Below, piece by piece: positions 9,072 to 18,343 of a stretch of DNA of 64,000 nt. Both the position numbers and the translations under genes were made by a program. Origin of the DNA: BJGV01 sp003230615 (GTDB lineage Bacteria > Pseudomonadota > Gammaproteobacteria > Burkholderiales > Nitrosomonadaceae). The DNA lies in the NCBI GenBank assembly GCA_963663215.1, contig OY760140.1:1984001-2048000 (forward strand). Reading direction: 5' to 3'. Under the pieces are notes generated by a model. The model did no database searches, was not told where the DNA came from, and saw only the letters and a list, made by a program, of their open reading frames with translations. Positions within the stretch are counted from its first letter, which is position 1. Each line of letters opens with the position of its first letter.

Positions 9072-9935
9072 ATGGAATCGCAAAAAAAACTCACCCGTAC
9101 TTTTAGTTTTGAGTTTTTCCCCCCGCAAACGCCAGAAGGCGTGGAAAGATTACGTGCTACCCGACGACAATTGGCTCAACTCAACCCAAAATTCTTTTCT
9201 GTGACTTTCGGTGCAGGTGGTTCAACACGCGACCGCACACTTGAAACAGTATTAGAAATTCAGGCCGAGGGATATGTAAGAGCAGCTCCCCACCTTTCCT
9301 GTATTGGTTCGACCAGTGAAAATATCCGTTATCTACTCCAGAAATATTATGATAGCGGTATCCGCTATATCGTTGCATTGCGTGGTGATCTTCCTTCAGG
9401 AATGGCGCAACCGGGGGAGTTTCGCTACGCTACTGAGTTAGTGGCGTTTATCCGTAAAGAATTCGGTGATGCTTTCCACATTGAGGTAGCGGCCTATCCG
9501 GAATATCATCCCCAGGCACGTTCGGCTCAAGATGATTTGCAAAACTTCAAGCTTAAGGTTGAGGCAGGAGCTGACTCTGCTATTACTCAATACTTTTACA
9601 ATGCAGATGCATACTTCAGATTTGTGAATGCATGTGAAACCGCAAATATAAGGATTCCTATTGTGCCAGGTATTATGCCAATCAATAAATTTTCCCAATT
9701 AGCGAGGTTTTCAGACACTTGTGGAGCAGAAATTCCACGCTGGCTTAGAAAAAAAATGGAAGGGTATGGTGATGACAGCGCGTCAATTCGCGCGTACGGG
9801 TTAGATGTCGTGACCGATTTATGCGGACAGTTACTTGAGGCTGGCGCACCAGGGTTACATTTCTATACGTTGAACTCAGCAGGACTGTCAACTACCATTT
9901 GGCAGCGACTTGGATTGCATATGTTATCCAAGTAA
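9072..9935 (+). CDS. metF: 5,10-methylenetetrahydrofolate reductase
   Basis: Flavoprotein that reduces methylene-THF to methyl-THF, the methyl donor for methionine synthesis. It has 287 residues forming a TIM barrel. Family marks are FSFEFFPPQTPEG near the N-terminus, the FAD/folate motif VTFGAGGSTRDRT, the RGDLP loop (IVALRGDLPSG), and AGADSAITQYFYNAD. It follows ahcY by 90 bases on the same strand; ahcY-metF adjacency is common in betaproteobacteria. Confidence 0.96.
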   Translation: MESQKKLTRTFSFEFFPPQTPEGVERLRATRRQLAQLNPKFFSVTFGAGGSTRDRTLETVLEIQAEGYVRAAPHLSCIGSTSENIRYLLQKYYDSGIRYIVALRGDLPSGMAQPGEFRYATELVAFIRKEFGDAFHIEVAAYPEYHPQARSAQDDLQNFKLKVEAGADSAITQYFYNADAYFRFVNACETANIRIPIVPGIMPINKFSQLARFSDTCGAEIPRWLRKKMEGYGDDSASIRAYGLDVVTDLCGQLLEAGAPGLHFYTLNSAGLSTTIWQRLGLHMLSK

Positions 9936-10064
9936 TCTTATCGTTGCCTCCTCTTTTGCGTTCCACCCAGTCATCATTGGGGTTTTTTAAACATTACACT
10001 CTCGTTTAACTTTCGAACTGAGACTGTAATACCTTTGGTCTTAGATAGAGCAAGCTATTGTTAG

Positions 10065-10092
10065 CTTTTCTCTAAAAGCATAAGAGAAAAAG
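10065..10092. terminator. weak hairpin between convergent metF and aminotransferase genes
   Basis: CTTTTCTCT (10065-10073) can pair with AGAGAAAAG-like sequence (10083-10092) around a nine-base loop, in the gap where metF and the minus-strand aminotransferase converge. The stem is A/T-rich and there is no clean T run, so termination is only suggested by position. Confidence 0.3.
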
Positions 10093-10099
10093 GATTGTT

Positions 10100-11338
10100 T
10101 CAGGTTGTTGTTTTTACTGGCACAGCACTTAATGGATTAGCTTCATATACCCGATATGCCGCCGCTTCTGCCGCGCCAATATCAATCTTCTTGCCCATAT
10201 TCGCAAAAACTGTTTCTAATGCATTCAAGCTTAACATCACGTTCTCTATTTTACTTGAGTAACCCATTAAGCCAAAACGCCAGATCTTTCCTGCGAAATC
10301 ACCCAGCCCTGCACCGATTTCAAGATTGTATTCAGCAAGCAATCTGAGGCGTACCTCCTTTTCATCTACACCAGTTGGAACATAAACAGAATTCAATTGC
10401 GGTAATCGGTATTTTTCTTCAACCAAGAACTTGGTGCCAAGGGTTTCTAGCCCTGCCTTCAATGCCTTGTGATTACGCTGATGACGAGCCCAAGCGTGCT
10501 CTACTCCTTCTTCATATAGCATAAATAGTGCCTCATGTAGCGCATAGAGTGCGTTGGTGGGTGCGGTGTGATGATAAGTTCGGGTGGCACCCCAATAGCC
10601 TAGTACCAAGTTTAAATCCATAAACCAACTCTGGACCTTTACTTTGCGGTTTTTGACTAGCTCTATTACACGATCAGAAAAGCTCACAGGGGATAGACCT
10701 GGAGGGCACGACAAACATTTTTGGCTACCAGAGTAAATTGCGTCAATTTTCCATTCATCAACCTTAAGAGGAGAGCCGCCCAGCGAAGTAACCGAATCAA
10801 CAATGGTGAGACAGTTATGGAGATGGGCAATCTCACACAGGGTTTTTGCATCTGATATAGCACCAGTAGATGTCTCGGCATGTACAAAAGCGACGATTTT
10901 CGTATCAGGATTCTGTTTCAATGCATCTTCTACTTTCTGTGGATCCACAGGTTTCCCCCACTGATCTTCTACAACAACTGCTACACCACCACAACGTTCT
11001 ACGTTTTCTAACATACGTGATCCAAATACACCGTTACGACACACAATCACCTTATCACCAGGGGTAATCATATTGACAAAACACATTTCCATTCCTACGG
11101 AACCCGGGCCAGATACCGGAAAGGTCATTTGATTGGCAGTTTGGAAGGCATAACGTAGTAGGCTTTTCAATTCTTCCATCATGTCGGTAAAAACTGGATC
11201 AAGGTGACCCAGGGTAGGACGAGCCATAGCAGTTAGCACCCGCGGATGAGTGTCTGATGGCCCGGGTCCCATCAAGGTGCGTTGTGGTGGATAAAATGTG
11301 GTGATTCTTTTTGCGGGGTAAAAGTCTGCGGAAGTCAT
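10100..11338 (-). CDS. serine/alanine--glyoxylate aminotransferase family protein
   Basis: PLP-dependent class V aminotransferase of 412 residues, closest in character to serine-glyoxylate or alanine-glyoxylate aminotransferase. LMGPGPSDTHPRVL near the start is the family signature. The cofactor lysine is K207 in YSGSQKCLSCPPG; D181 (TIVDSVTSLGG) should bind the pyridine nitrogen. GVFGSRM and TYHHTAPTNALYAL fit the active-site framework. It could run glyoxylate/glycine/serine interconversion; the exact amino donor cannot be read from sequence. It is convergent with metF and stands alone. The C-terminal tail after about residue 385 is longer than in many relatives. Confidence 0.85.
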   Translation of the reverse strand: MTSADFYPAKRITTFYPPQRTLMGPGPSDTHPRVLTAMARPTLGHLDPVFTDMMEELKSLLRYAFQTANQMTFPVSGPGSVGMEMCFVNMITPGDKVIVCRNGVFGSRMLENVERCGGVAVVVEDQWGKPVDPQKVEDALKQNPDTKIVAFVHAETSTGAISDAKTLCEIAHLHNCLTIVDSVTSLGGSPLKVDEWKIDAIYSGSQKCLSCPPGLSPVSFSDRVIELVKNRKVKVQSWFMDLNLVLGYWGATRTYHHTAPTNALYALHEALFMLYEEGVEHAWARHQRNHKALKAGLETLGTKFLVEEKYRLPQLNSVYVPTGVDEKEVRLRLLAEYNLEIGAGLGDFAGKIWRFGLMGYSSKIENVMLSLNALETVFANMGKKIDIGAAEAAAYRVYEANPLSAVPVKTTT

Positions 11339-11503
11339 AAATGATCCTGAAATTAAAGATGTGCTGGATTAATAAAACGAAAAACGTTGATTTTATCAAG
11401 GGATTAAGCAATTTGCTATCAGTGGCATTGAACTAATCTGGCATTTAGCTAAGAATTGTTGTGTAAATATAAGTATTTTTCATATCCTATTTCTTTTTAT
11501 CAT

Positions 11504-11575
11504 AGCTAAGAATGTAAAACTGACTTGACTGTAGAGAATTTGCTGGCGTGGGTTCGATTCCCGCCACTCCCACCA
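11504..11575 (+). ncRNA. ssrA: orphan 3' end of a tmRNA (ssrA) gene
   Basis: The last 72 bases resemble the 3' tRNA-like end of tmRNA. AGCTAAGAATGTAAAACTGAC parallels the conserved tmRNA stretch around the final pseudoknot and is followed by a TGTAGAG..TTGC..GGCGTGGG run. The T arm is complete: stem 11548-11552 with 11560-11564, loop TTCGATT. The acceptor strand CACTCCC, discriminator A and an encoded CCA (11573-11575) follow. The 5' half, the tag reading frame and the other pseudoknots are absent: upstream there are only 165 bases before the aminotransferase start, and downstream 114 bases before the rlpA stop. It is therefore a fragment, possibly an attachment-site scar. The acceptor strand departs from the usual CACCTCC-like form. 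Confidence 0.6.
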
Positions 11576-11689
11576 ATTAAGTACTTAAAGGCCCGAAATT
11601 TTGCTTACGTAATATTCTTTACTAAGTGTCTAGAAATAAACCTAGCTAAAGAAATTTTCTCAAACGACTATATTGGTTTACTTAGCAAT

Positions 11690-12652
11690 TTACCACACTA
11701 GCAATATCGGACTGATCGAAACATTCTGAGAGATTTTATCTGTAGCCTGTCTTGCTAGTATCTGATCAGAGTAAGGACCAGTGTGTACTTTGAACAGGCC
11801 ATTTTTTGCAGTAATAGCCAGAGTATTTGCAAATTCAGGAAGCTCGGTGCGCATATGTGCTAGGAAGGTATTCGCATTGATGTGAGCACTGAATGTGGCC
11901 AACTGTAGGTAGATTCTGATTGTATCGGGAGGAGTAACATTAGCGTTGGAAGCAGATCGGCTTACTGAGGTGAGCGCGGCGGGGGCGGGTGGTTCTGTTG
12001 TAACCTTTGTGACCGTATTTCCTGGGAGTATGCTTTCTACTTCCACCCAGGCACTGCCACCATCAAGTACATCAAGCTTGTATGCAGCCGTGTAAGAAAG
12101 ATCAATTAAACGGTTAGAAAGAAACGGGCCACGGTCGTTGATACGTACTATCACAGATTTTTTGTTCTTAATGTTGGTAACTCGGGCATAGCTAGGTAAA
12201 GGGAGCGTGGTGTGTGCGGCAGTCATGTCGTACATATTATAGATTTCGCCTGATGCAGTTTTCTTTCCGTGGTAGCGGCGACCATACCACGAAGCAATAC
12301 CACGTTTCTTATATGGGCCTAGGGCGGTCATTGGTGTGTAGGTTTTACCAAGTACTACGTAAGGCCTCATGTTGGACTTACGTAGGGGTTCAATTTTGGG
12401 AACGGCATTAGGAATGGAGGCCAGGTTTGGTGGTGGATTATCACCCGGGCCATCGTCAAGATAATAACCTCCACCTTTATTTCCTTTATTCAATATTGTG
12501 GAAGAGGATGTCTGTGGCGAGGTATCAAGTTTCAGGACATTGCCACAGCTGGCAAGAAAAATAAGAGCAATTACTGCTATGGGCCAGCTGGCATATGTAG
12601 AGATAGTGGATAATTGGCTTAGCACATTCCCAAATCTAAAGTTGTTGTTCAT
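11690..12652 (-). CDS. rlpA: RlpA, septal ring lytic transglycosylase lipoprotein
   Basis: Outer-membrane lipoprotein that cleaves or binds denuded peptidoglycan at the septum. A lipobox LASC places the lipidated Cys at 36 after a hydrophobic segment. Next comes a linker, then the double-psi beta-barrel from about 115 (GIASWYGRRYHGKKTASG, with catalytic-type residues in NDRGPF), then a C-terminal SPOR domain from about 245 (IRIYLQLATFS to the end) for binding glycan strands. Its start overlaps the rodA stop by one base (TAATG), so translation is probably coupled. It is the last gene of the mre-mrd operon. Confidence 0.93.
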   Translation of the reverse strand: MNNNFRFGNVLSQLSTISTYASWPIAVIALIFLASCGNVLKLDTSPQTSSSTILNKGNKGGGYYLDDGPGDNPPPNLASIPNAVPKIEPLRKSNMRPYVVLGKTYTPMTALGPYKKRGIASWYGRRYHGKKTASGEIYNMYDMTAAHTTLPLPSYARVTNIKNKKSVIVRINDRGPFLSNRLIDLSYTAAYKLDVLDGGSAWVEVESILPGNTVTKVTTEPPAPAALTSVSRSASNANVTPPDTIRIYLQLATFSAHINANTFLAHMRTELPEFANTLAITAKNGLFKVHTGPYSDQILARQATDKISQNVSISPILLVW

Positions 12653-13752
12653 TATGTTTTTACCAGTTTAGGATGCATCTGTATGCTCATCAAAATACCA
12701 AAACCTATAAGCATTGTCACCATCGAAGTGCCTCCGTAACTGATAAGTGGTAGTGGCACACCTACTACCGGTAGAATGCCAATAACCATACCTATGTTGA
12801 CAAATATATATGTGAAAAAAGTCAGCGTGATCGAGCCTGCGATAAGGCGGGTAAATTGAGTCGAAGCATTGACAGTAATGACCATGCCACGACCTATTAC
12901 TATCAGATATAGCAGTAACAGTAATGAATTACCAACTAGCCCAAATTCCTCAGAGAATACTGCAAATATAAAATCGGTACTTTTTTCGGGAAGAAAATCG
13001 AGATGTGTTTGCGTGCCATTTTGCCAGCCTTTTCCGATAATGCCACCAGAGCCTACGGCAATAGTCGATTGGATGGTGTGATAACCAGACCCTAATGCAT
13101 CTTGTGTTGGGTCAAGTAAAGTCATGACACGCTTTTGCTGGTAGTCATGCATCATTGACCATAGTAATGGCAAGCTTGCTGCTCCAGCAATTAGTAGCCC
13201 AGTCATGATGCGCCACGATAGTCCAGCAAGAAACAGTACATAAAAGCTGCTGGATATAATTAGCAACGTAGTGCCTAAATCTGGCTGGCGTAAAATCAGC
13301 CATGCCGGTAACAATAATAGCAGCGTTGCCACTAAATAGTCCCGGAGTCGTAAGCTGGCTTCGTGTTTGTCAAAATACCATGCCATCATCAGCGGCACAG
13401 CAATTTTCATCAATTCGGAGGGCTGGATGCGGGTAATGCCGATGTTTAGCCATCTCCGGGCACCACTGTGGATTTCACCAAATAACGCTACACCAATCAG
13501 AAGAATGAGACCGACCATATATATTGGCAATGCAATCCGCAACATGTGCTGCAGGGGAATGTTAGCAACCAACCACATGATGATTAGGGCCGCAAACATG
13601 TTAATTGCCTGGCTGGTTACACGGCTTAAATTCCCATCGGTGGCACTGTAGAGTGTTGCTAGACCAACCAACATTAATAGAAAAATGCCGCCCAGCAAAA
13701 AATTGTCTATATAGCGAGTAAGGAAGTGCCATGAACGCTCAAATTTAGTCAT
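12652..13752 (-). CDS. rodA: RodA, SEDS peptidoglycan glycosyltransferase
   Basis: Multi-pass inner-membrane glycosyltransferase of the elongasome, partner of PBP2. It has 366 residues with about ten hydrophobic segments. Conserved SEDS features are RQPDLGTTLLI (about 156-166), the WQNGTQTHLDFLPEKSTDFIFAV loop, and the end GVPLPLISYGGTSM. It overlaps mrdA by eight bases and rlpA by one, indicating tight operon coupling. Confidence 0.96.
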   Translation of the reverse strand: MTKFERSWHFLTRYIDNFLLGGIFLLMLVGLATLYSATDGNLSRVTSQAINMFAALIIMWLVANIPLQHMLRIALPIYMVGLILLIGVALFGEIHSGARRWLNIGITRIQPSELMKIAVPLMMAWYFDKHEASLRLRDYLVATLLLLLPAWLILRQPDLGTTLLIISSSFYVLFLAGLSWRIMTGLLIAGAASLPLLWSMMHDYQQKRVMTLLDPTQDALGSGYHTIQSTIAVGSGGIIGKGWQNGTQTHLDFLPEKSTDFIFAVFSEEFGLVGNSLLLLLYLIVIGRGMVITVNASTQFTRLIAGSITLTFFTYIFVNIGMVIGILPVVGVPLPLISYGGTSMVTMLIGFGILMSIQMHPKLVKT

Positions 13753-15655
13753 GGCTATCTTCTAAATCTTCATCTAGAGATTTTTCCGTTGTATTAGCTG
13801 GTGGTAGTTTACCTAACAGGAAGTAGTCCATCGCCAGTCGTGCAATTGGCGCAGCGGCGGAACCACCATGGCCACCGTTTTCTACTAATACTGATAATGC
13901 GATGCTTGGATTTTCCGTTGGAGCGTAGGCAATGAATAGCGCATGATCCCGATGACGCTCTTTTACGCTGCTTTCATCGTACTTTTCCCCTTGTTTCATG
14001 GCGATTACCTGTGATGTTCCAGTCTTACCAGCAAAGGTGTAGGCAGCACCTGCACCCGCACGTGCTGCGGTACCTCCAGGTTGGGTAACATCTTTAAGCG
14101 CATTTCTCACTAGCTCCAGATTGTCCGGGTTTAGATTGAGTTTGTACAGCAGCTCTGAGGCTCTTTCATGTGTTTCACCAGTCTTGCTGTTTCGGATTCG
14201 TTTCACAAGGCGTGGACGGAAGGCGATTCCTTTGTTGGCAATTATCATGGTAGCAAAGGCAAGTTGTAGGGGTGTAGTTAGATTGTAGCCTTGGCCAATG
14301 CCGACAGAAATAGTATCACCTGGCCGCCACTTTTGTTTATGACGTCTCATTTTCCATTCTCGCGATGGCAGCAGGCCTGCGGACTCGCCCTCAATATCGA
14401 TACCAGTTTTTTTACCTAAACCGAACTTTCCGATGAAATTGAAAATCCTGTCTATACCAAGATCGTTGGCAAGCCTGTAGTAAAACGTATCACATGAAAC
14501 AACCAGAGATTTGTATATATTTACTTTGCCATGACCGCCTGCCTTCCAATCGCGATAATGACGGCTGCTGCCAGGTAGTTGAAAGTATCCAGGGTCACTG
14601 ATGGTGTACTGAGGTGTGCGTAGGTTAAGTTCAAGACCTGCCAATGCCATGAATGGCTTAAATGTAGAGCCTGGCGGATAAACGCCACGAAGCGCACGAT
14701 TGTTGAGCGGTCTATCGATGGAGTTGTTGAGTAAGTCCCAATTCTTATAATCGATGCCGTTTACAAAAAGATTTGAGTCAAAGCCCGGCATACTGATAAA
14801 TGCGAGCACGTCACCATTACTAGGATCGATTGCAACCATCGCACCGCGCCGGTCGCCGAATGCTTTTTCTACAATTTCTTGTAGTGTGGTATCGAGTGTT
14901 AGTGTCAGATCGTTACCGGAGACCGGAGGGGTGCGTGATAAGACCCTTATTTTTCTACCAGCTGAGTCGGTTTCCAGCTCTTCAAAGCCAGCGATACCGT
15001 GTAGCTCCTTTTCGTAGCTTTGCTCTATGCCAATTTTGCCTATATGGCTGGTTCCTCGGTAATTAGCTAATTCTTTGTCGGCCTCCAACTGCTCAAGATC
15101 CCTATCATTAATGCGGTTTATATAACCCACCACGTGCGAAAAGCTCTTTCCCTTTGGGTATTTTCGGAACAAACGAGCCTTTAACTCTACTCCAGGAAAG
15201 CGATAGCTGTTGGCAGCAAATCGTGCTGCTTCCTCATCAGATAAACGCGTGCGGATGGGCAAACTTTCAAATCGCTTGCTTTCCTCTCTCAATTTCTTAA
15301 AGCGTCTGCGGTCTATTTCCTCAATAGGAATTACAGTAGCCAGTTTGTTTATAATGGCCTCAAGGTCGGCGAACTTATTCGGTACGATTTCTAGCGTGTA
15401 GGCTGAGTAATTCTCTGCCAATACTTCACCATTACGATCAAGAATCAGACCTCGGTTGGGCACGACGGGTGAAATAGATATGCGGTTATCTTCTGCTAGT
15501 GTGTGATAGTGCTCGCGCTCCAATACCTGTAAATAAAAGAAACGCGCAAACAGTAATAAGAAAAGAAACAGTACAAAACCTGCGCTAATAGCGAGCCGCA
15601 TCTGAAAATGATGCAATTCACGCGGGTGGTTCCGAATCTCTATTGTACGGTTCAT
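13745..15655 (-). CDS. mrdA: penicillin-binding protein 2 (transpeptidase)
   Basis: Monofunctional class B PBP that cross-links peptidoglycan during elongation. It has 636 residues. A single N-terminal membrane anchor (about 22-42) is followed by the pedestal domain and the transpeptidase domain. Catalytic motifs are S330-x-x-K333 (GSTFKPFM), S387-C-D (VVSCDTFYY) and K544-T-G (AGKTGTSQV). It lies between mreD (12 bases upstream) and rodA (8-base overlap), the standard order. Confidence 0.97.
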   Translation of the reverse strand: MNRTIEIRNHPRELHHFQMRLAISAGFVLFLFLLLFARFFYLQVLEREHYHTLAEDNRISISPVVPNRGLILDRNGEVLAENYSAYTLEIVPNKFADLEAIINKLATVIPIEEIDRRRFKKLREESKRFESLPIRTRLSDEEAARFAANSYRFPGVELKARLFRKYPKGKSFSHVVGYINRINDRDLEQLEADKELANYRGTSHIGKIGIEQSYEKELHGIAGFEELETDSAGRKIRVLSRTPPVSGNDLTLTLDTTLQEIVEKAFGDRRGAMVAIDPSNGDVLAFISMPGFDSNLFVNGIDYKNWDLLNNSIDRPLNNRALRGVYPPGSTFKPFMALAGLELNLRTPQYTISDPGYFQLPGSSRHYRDWKAGGHGKVNIYKSLVVSCDTFYYRLANDLGIDRIFNFIGKFGLGKKTGIDIEGESAGLLPSREWKMRRHKQKWRPGDTISVGIGQGYNLTTPLQLAFATMIIANKGIAFRPRLVKRIRNSKTGETHERASELLYKLNLNPDNLELVRNALKDVTQPGGTAARAGAGAAYTFAGKTGTSQVIAMKQGEKYDESSVKERHRDHALFIAYAPTENPSIALSVLVENGGHGGSAAAPIARLAMDYFLLGKLPPANTTEKSLDEDLEDSHD

Positions 15656-15667
15656 AGCGCATTTGGG

Positions 15668-16174
15668 TCATATTTTCGGACTATGCGGTATTTTTAGCAA
15701 GGTGCAGAGTAAGGGCCATAACAACACGCCAGTAATACTAGCTAGAAAAAAATACCAACCAGGAAAATGGGCTCTGTTTAGCAGCTCTGTCAAGAGTGTG
15801 ACAAGCTGGGCAGCGAGCAACATTAGTCCAATCTGTGGGGCTTGTTTCAGTAACCCAAATATATGCAAACGTCTACGTAGCAACAATGCAATGAAAACCA
15901 TTACACTATATACTAGGGCATGTTGTCCAAACATGCTGCCATTACCTACATCCATCAGCAGGCCCATACCAAAGGCTACACTCATGCCGACTCGTTGAGG
16001 TAGATTAATACTCCAGTAAAGTAACACCAAAGCGACAAAATCTGGGCGTAGCGCTAGCAAAATGCCTTGTAGTGGTAACAGATTTAGAAATAGCGCTACC
16101 ATTAAGCTAAGAATGATGAACCAGCCTTTAGCAGGTAGCAAAATTTCTTCTTCAGAGTAACTAGCGGATAACAA
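15668..16174 (-). CDS. mreD: MreD, rod-shape determining membrane protein
   Basis: Small polytopic inner-membrane protein of the elongasome. It has 168 residues with five or six hydrophobic segments, including FIILSLMVALFLNLLPL and the conserved RPDFVALVLLYW. It overlaps mreC by 14 bases and is followed by mrdA, which fixes its identity despite low sequence conservation in the family. Confidence 0.92.
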   Translation of the reverse strand: MLSASYSEEEILLPAKGWFIILSLMVALFLNLLPLQGILLALRPDFVALVLLYWSINLPQRVGMSVAFGMGLLMDVGNGSMFGQHALVYSVMVFIALLLRRRLHIFGLLKQAPQIGLMLLAAQLVTLLTELLNRAHFPGWYFFLASITGVLLWPLLCTLLKIPHSPKI

Positions 16175-17072
16175 TTTCTTCCTGTTCCTTGTCTTTGGGT
16201 TGAATGTTGATTGATTCCGATTCCGTTGGATTTTTCGGGTTAGGTAATGGTGGGGACAGTATCAATACCTGCCTGTTTCGATCTACCCCAGCGATCGGAG
16301 TGCAGACGATGTGGGCAAAAGCATGAGATGCATTGTTACGTTTTATTTTCGATACCAGCGCTACTGGTAGGCCAGGGGGATACACGCCATCTATTCCCGA
16401 AGTAACTAGTACATCACCATTCTGGATATCGATGTTGTTTGCCATATAATATAATTCTAGTGTTCTGTACTTACCTGTACCGGATGTTATCGAGCGTATG
16501 CCATTTCGAGCTACCTGCACCGGTACTGAATGATTTTTATCAGTAATAAGTGTGACCTCAGAATGCCACGGATAGCTACGTGTAATCTGCCCTACCACGC
16601 CCAAATCGTCCACTACAATTTGACCAGACTGAATATCGTTTTGGGTGCCCTTATTGAGCATGATTTTGCGGTTGAAAGGATCACGTGGAACGGAAATAAT
16701 TTCCGCTAAAGTGGCCTTGCTTTTATTTCGCTGTGGAGTTTCTAACAGTTTGCGCAGATATTCGTTTTCAGCTTTCAGTGCCAACAACTGTTGGAGTTGC
16801 TCTGAATCGACAAGGTGTCGTTGTTTAAGACGCGCATTTTCATCAGCTAAGTTCTGAGTAACAAAAAATTCGTTTGCCCAGTCGTAGATTGTTGTTGGTA
16901 AGTAGGCCAGTCTTTGTACCGGATATATTACTACAGAGATGATTTGGCGAATTTCATGGAGATATTTGAAGCGAGTATCAACCGCCATCAGTATTAGGGA
17001 CAGCAGTGTAAAGAACAATAACCGTGCTAGTGGGCTGGGGCCATGCTTAAAAAACTGTGGGGTTGTTTCCAT
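16161..17072 (-). CDS. mreC: MreC, rod-shape determining protein
   Basis: Periplasmic scaffold of the elongasome. It has 303 residues with one N-terminal membrane anchor (about 16-34), then a coiled coil (about 65-110, rich in Q, E, L and K around DENARLKQRHL), then the beta-domain pair with NRKIMLNKGTQNDI and VTSGIDGVYPPGLPVALV. A disordered acidic and proline-containing tail (about 270-303) ends the protein. It sits 71 bases after mreB and overlaps mreD. Confidence 0.95.
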   Translation of the reverse strand: METTPQFFKHGPSPLARLLFFTLLSLILMAVDTRFKYLHEIRQIISVVIYPVQRLAYLPTTIYDWANEFFVTQNLADENARLKQRHLVDSEQLQQLLALKAENEYLRKLLETPQRNKSKATLAEIISVPRDPFNRKIMLNKGTQNDIQSGQIVVDDLGVVGQITRSYPWHSEVTLITDKNHSVPVQVARNGIRSITSGTGKYRTLELYYMANNIDIQNGDVLVTSGIDGVYPPGLPVALVSKIKRNNASHAFAHIVCTPIAGVDRNRQVLILSPPLPNPKNPTESESINIQPKDKEQEEIVIR

Positions 17073-17143
17073 TACATACGACGTTTCAGGGTTTTCTGGT
17101 TCGGATCCAGTCTAAGAACACTAACCTCAATGCCGAATACCGT

Positions 17144-18220
17144 TTAATCACTGGCAAATATACTAACCAAATCATCCATATTTTCCAGTGCAACGCCTGA
17201 GCCGCGTGCCACACAAGTAAGGGGATCTTCAGCTATGATTACCGATAGGCCGGTCTCTTCCATTAGTAGACGGTCAATGTCACGCAGCAATGCGCCTCCG
17301 CCGGTCAGTACCATTCCTTTCTCAGCGATATCTGCGCCGAGCTCTGGAAGAGTGAGTTCTAGCACGGATTTAACGGCGCTGACGATACTGTTAAGTGGAT
17401 CGGCCAAAGATTCTAGGATTTCATTACTAGAAATGGCAAATCTGCGCGGAACCCCTTCTGCTAGGTTGCGTCCTTTAATTTCCATTTCACGTACTTCAGA
17501 GCCCGGGTAGGCGGAGCCAATTTCTTTCTTGATTGCTTCGGCGGTAACTTCGCCAATTAGCATGCCATAGTTACGACGAATGTAATTAATAATGGCCTCA
17601 TCAAATTTATCACCACCTACACGTACTGAGGTCGAATAAACGATACCACCTAGGGAAATTACCCCAACGTCCGTAGTGCCGCCACCGATATCAACCACCA
17701 TCGTACCAGTGGGCTCCTCAATTGGCAAATTGGCACCGATAGCTGCGGCCATCGGTTCTTCGATCAACTCTACTTTGCTTGCACCAGCACCATAGGTGGC
17801 TTCCCGAATAGCCCGACGTTCTACCTGAGTAGAACCGTAAGGAACGCAGATTACAATACGTGGGTTGAAAGAAAATAGACGTGCTGGTTTCACTTTCTTG
17901 ATAAAGTGTTTCAGCATCTGTTCAGTAACTGTAAAGTCGGCAATTACCCCGTCCTTCATTGGACGGATGGCAGATATGTTGCCAGGGGTACGACCCAGCA
18001 TTTGCTTAGCAGCTAAACCAACTTGCTGAATCACCTTTTTACCATTGGGCCCACCATCCTGTCGTATTGCTACGACCGACGGTTCATTTAGTACAACACC
18101 TTGACCACGAACGTAAATCAGAGTGTTGGCAGTACCCAAGTCAATCGCAAGGTCGGTAGAAAAATAATTCTTGAAATCAGTAATAAAATTCGACATGGAA
18201 GCAGAGTTCGTTGATAGCAA
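17144..18220 (-). CDS. mreB: MreB, actin-like cell shape protein
   Basis: Cytoplasmic actin homologue that organises the elongation machinery under the membrane. It has 358 residues. Phosphate-1 motif DLAIDLGTANTLIYV, phosphate-2 motif VVDIGGGTTDVGVISLGG and the adenosine motif GMVLTGGGALLRDIDRL are intact. Other starts are possible within the first ten residues, but the ATG at 18220 is plausible. It is the first gene of the minus-strand shape operon and is divergent from gatC across 123 bases. Confidence 0.97.
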   Translation of the reverse strand: MLSTNSASMSNFITDFKNYFSTDLAIDLGTANTLIYVRGQGVVLNEPSVVAIRQDGGPNGKKVIQQVGLAAKQMLGRTPGNISAIRPMKDGVIADFTVTEQMLKHFIKKVKPARLFSFNPRIVICVPYGSTQVERRAIREATYGAGASKVELIEEPMAAAIGANLPIEEPTGTMVVDIGGGTTDVGVISLGGIVYSTSVRVGGDKFDEAIINYIRRNYGMLIGEVTAEAIKKEIGSAYPGSEVREMEIKGRNLAEGVPRRFAISSNEILESLADPLNSIVSAVKSVLELTLPELGADIAEKGMVLTGGGALLRDIDRLLMEETGLSVIIAEDPLTCVARGSGVALENMDDLVSIFASD

Positions 18221-18264
18221 TAATGATAAAAGTGTACGAAAAGAATATGTTAGAAAACTGGGCT

Positions 18265-18331
18265 ATGATACTCTATAACGACGTTTTTGGACGTAACTTT
18301 ATGATACTCTATTATGTTTTTGAACGTAAGG
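18265..18331. repeat. imperfect tandem duplication between mreB and gatC
   Basis: ATGATACTCTAT occurs at 18265-18276 and again at 18301-18312. Each copy is followed by a related tail, GTTTTTGGACGTAA (18283-18296) and GTTTTTGAACGTAA (18316-18329). The unit is about 35 bases. Each copy carries a TATGAT hexamer that could act as a plus-strand -10 for gatCAB, but no good -35 is present. Confidence 0.6.
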
Positions 18332-18343
18332 GGGTTGAAGCCA

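Noticed and set aside
11576..11689. Coding half of a permuted two-piece tmRNA after the orphan CCA end
   Set aside because: No GGGAGTG-type 5' strand that would pair with CACTCCC and no tag reading frame in the 114 bases before rlpA.
15663..15998. 111-codon open frame opposite mreD
   Set aside because: Antisense shadow of mreD, which is supported by operon position and membrane segments.
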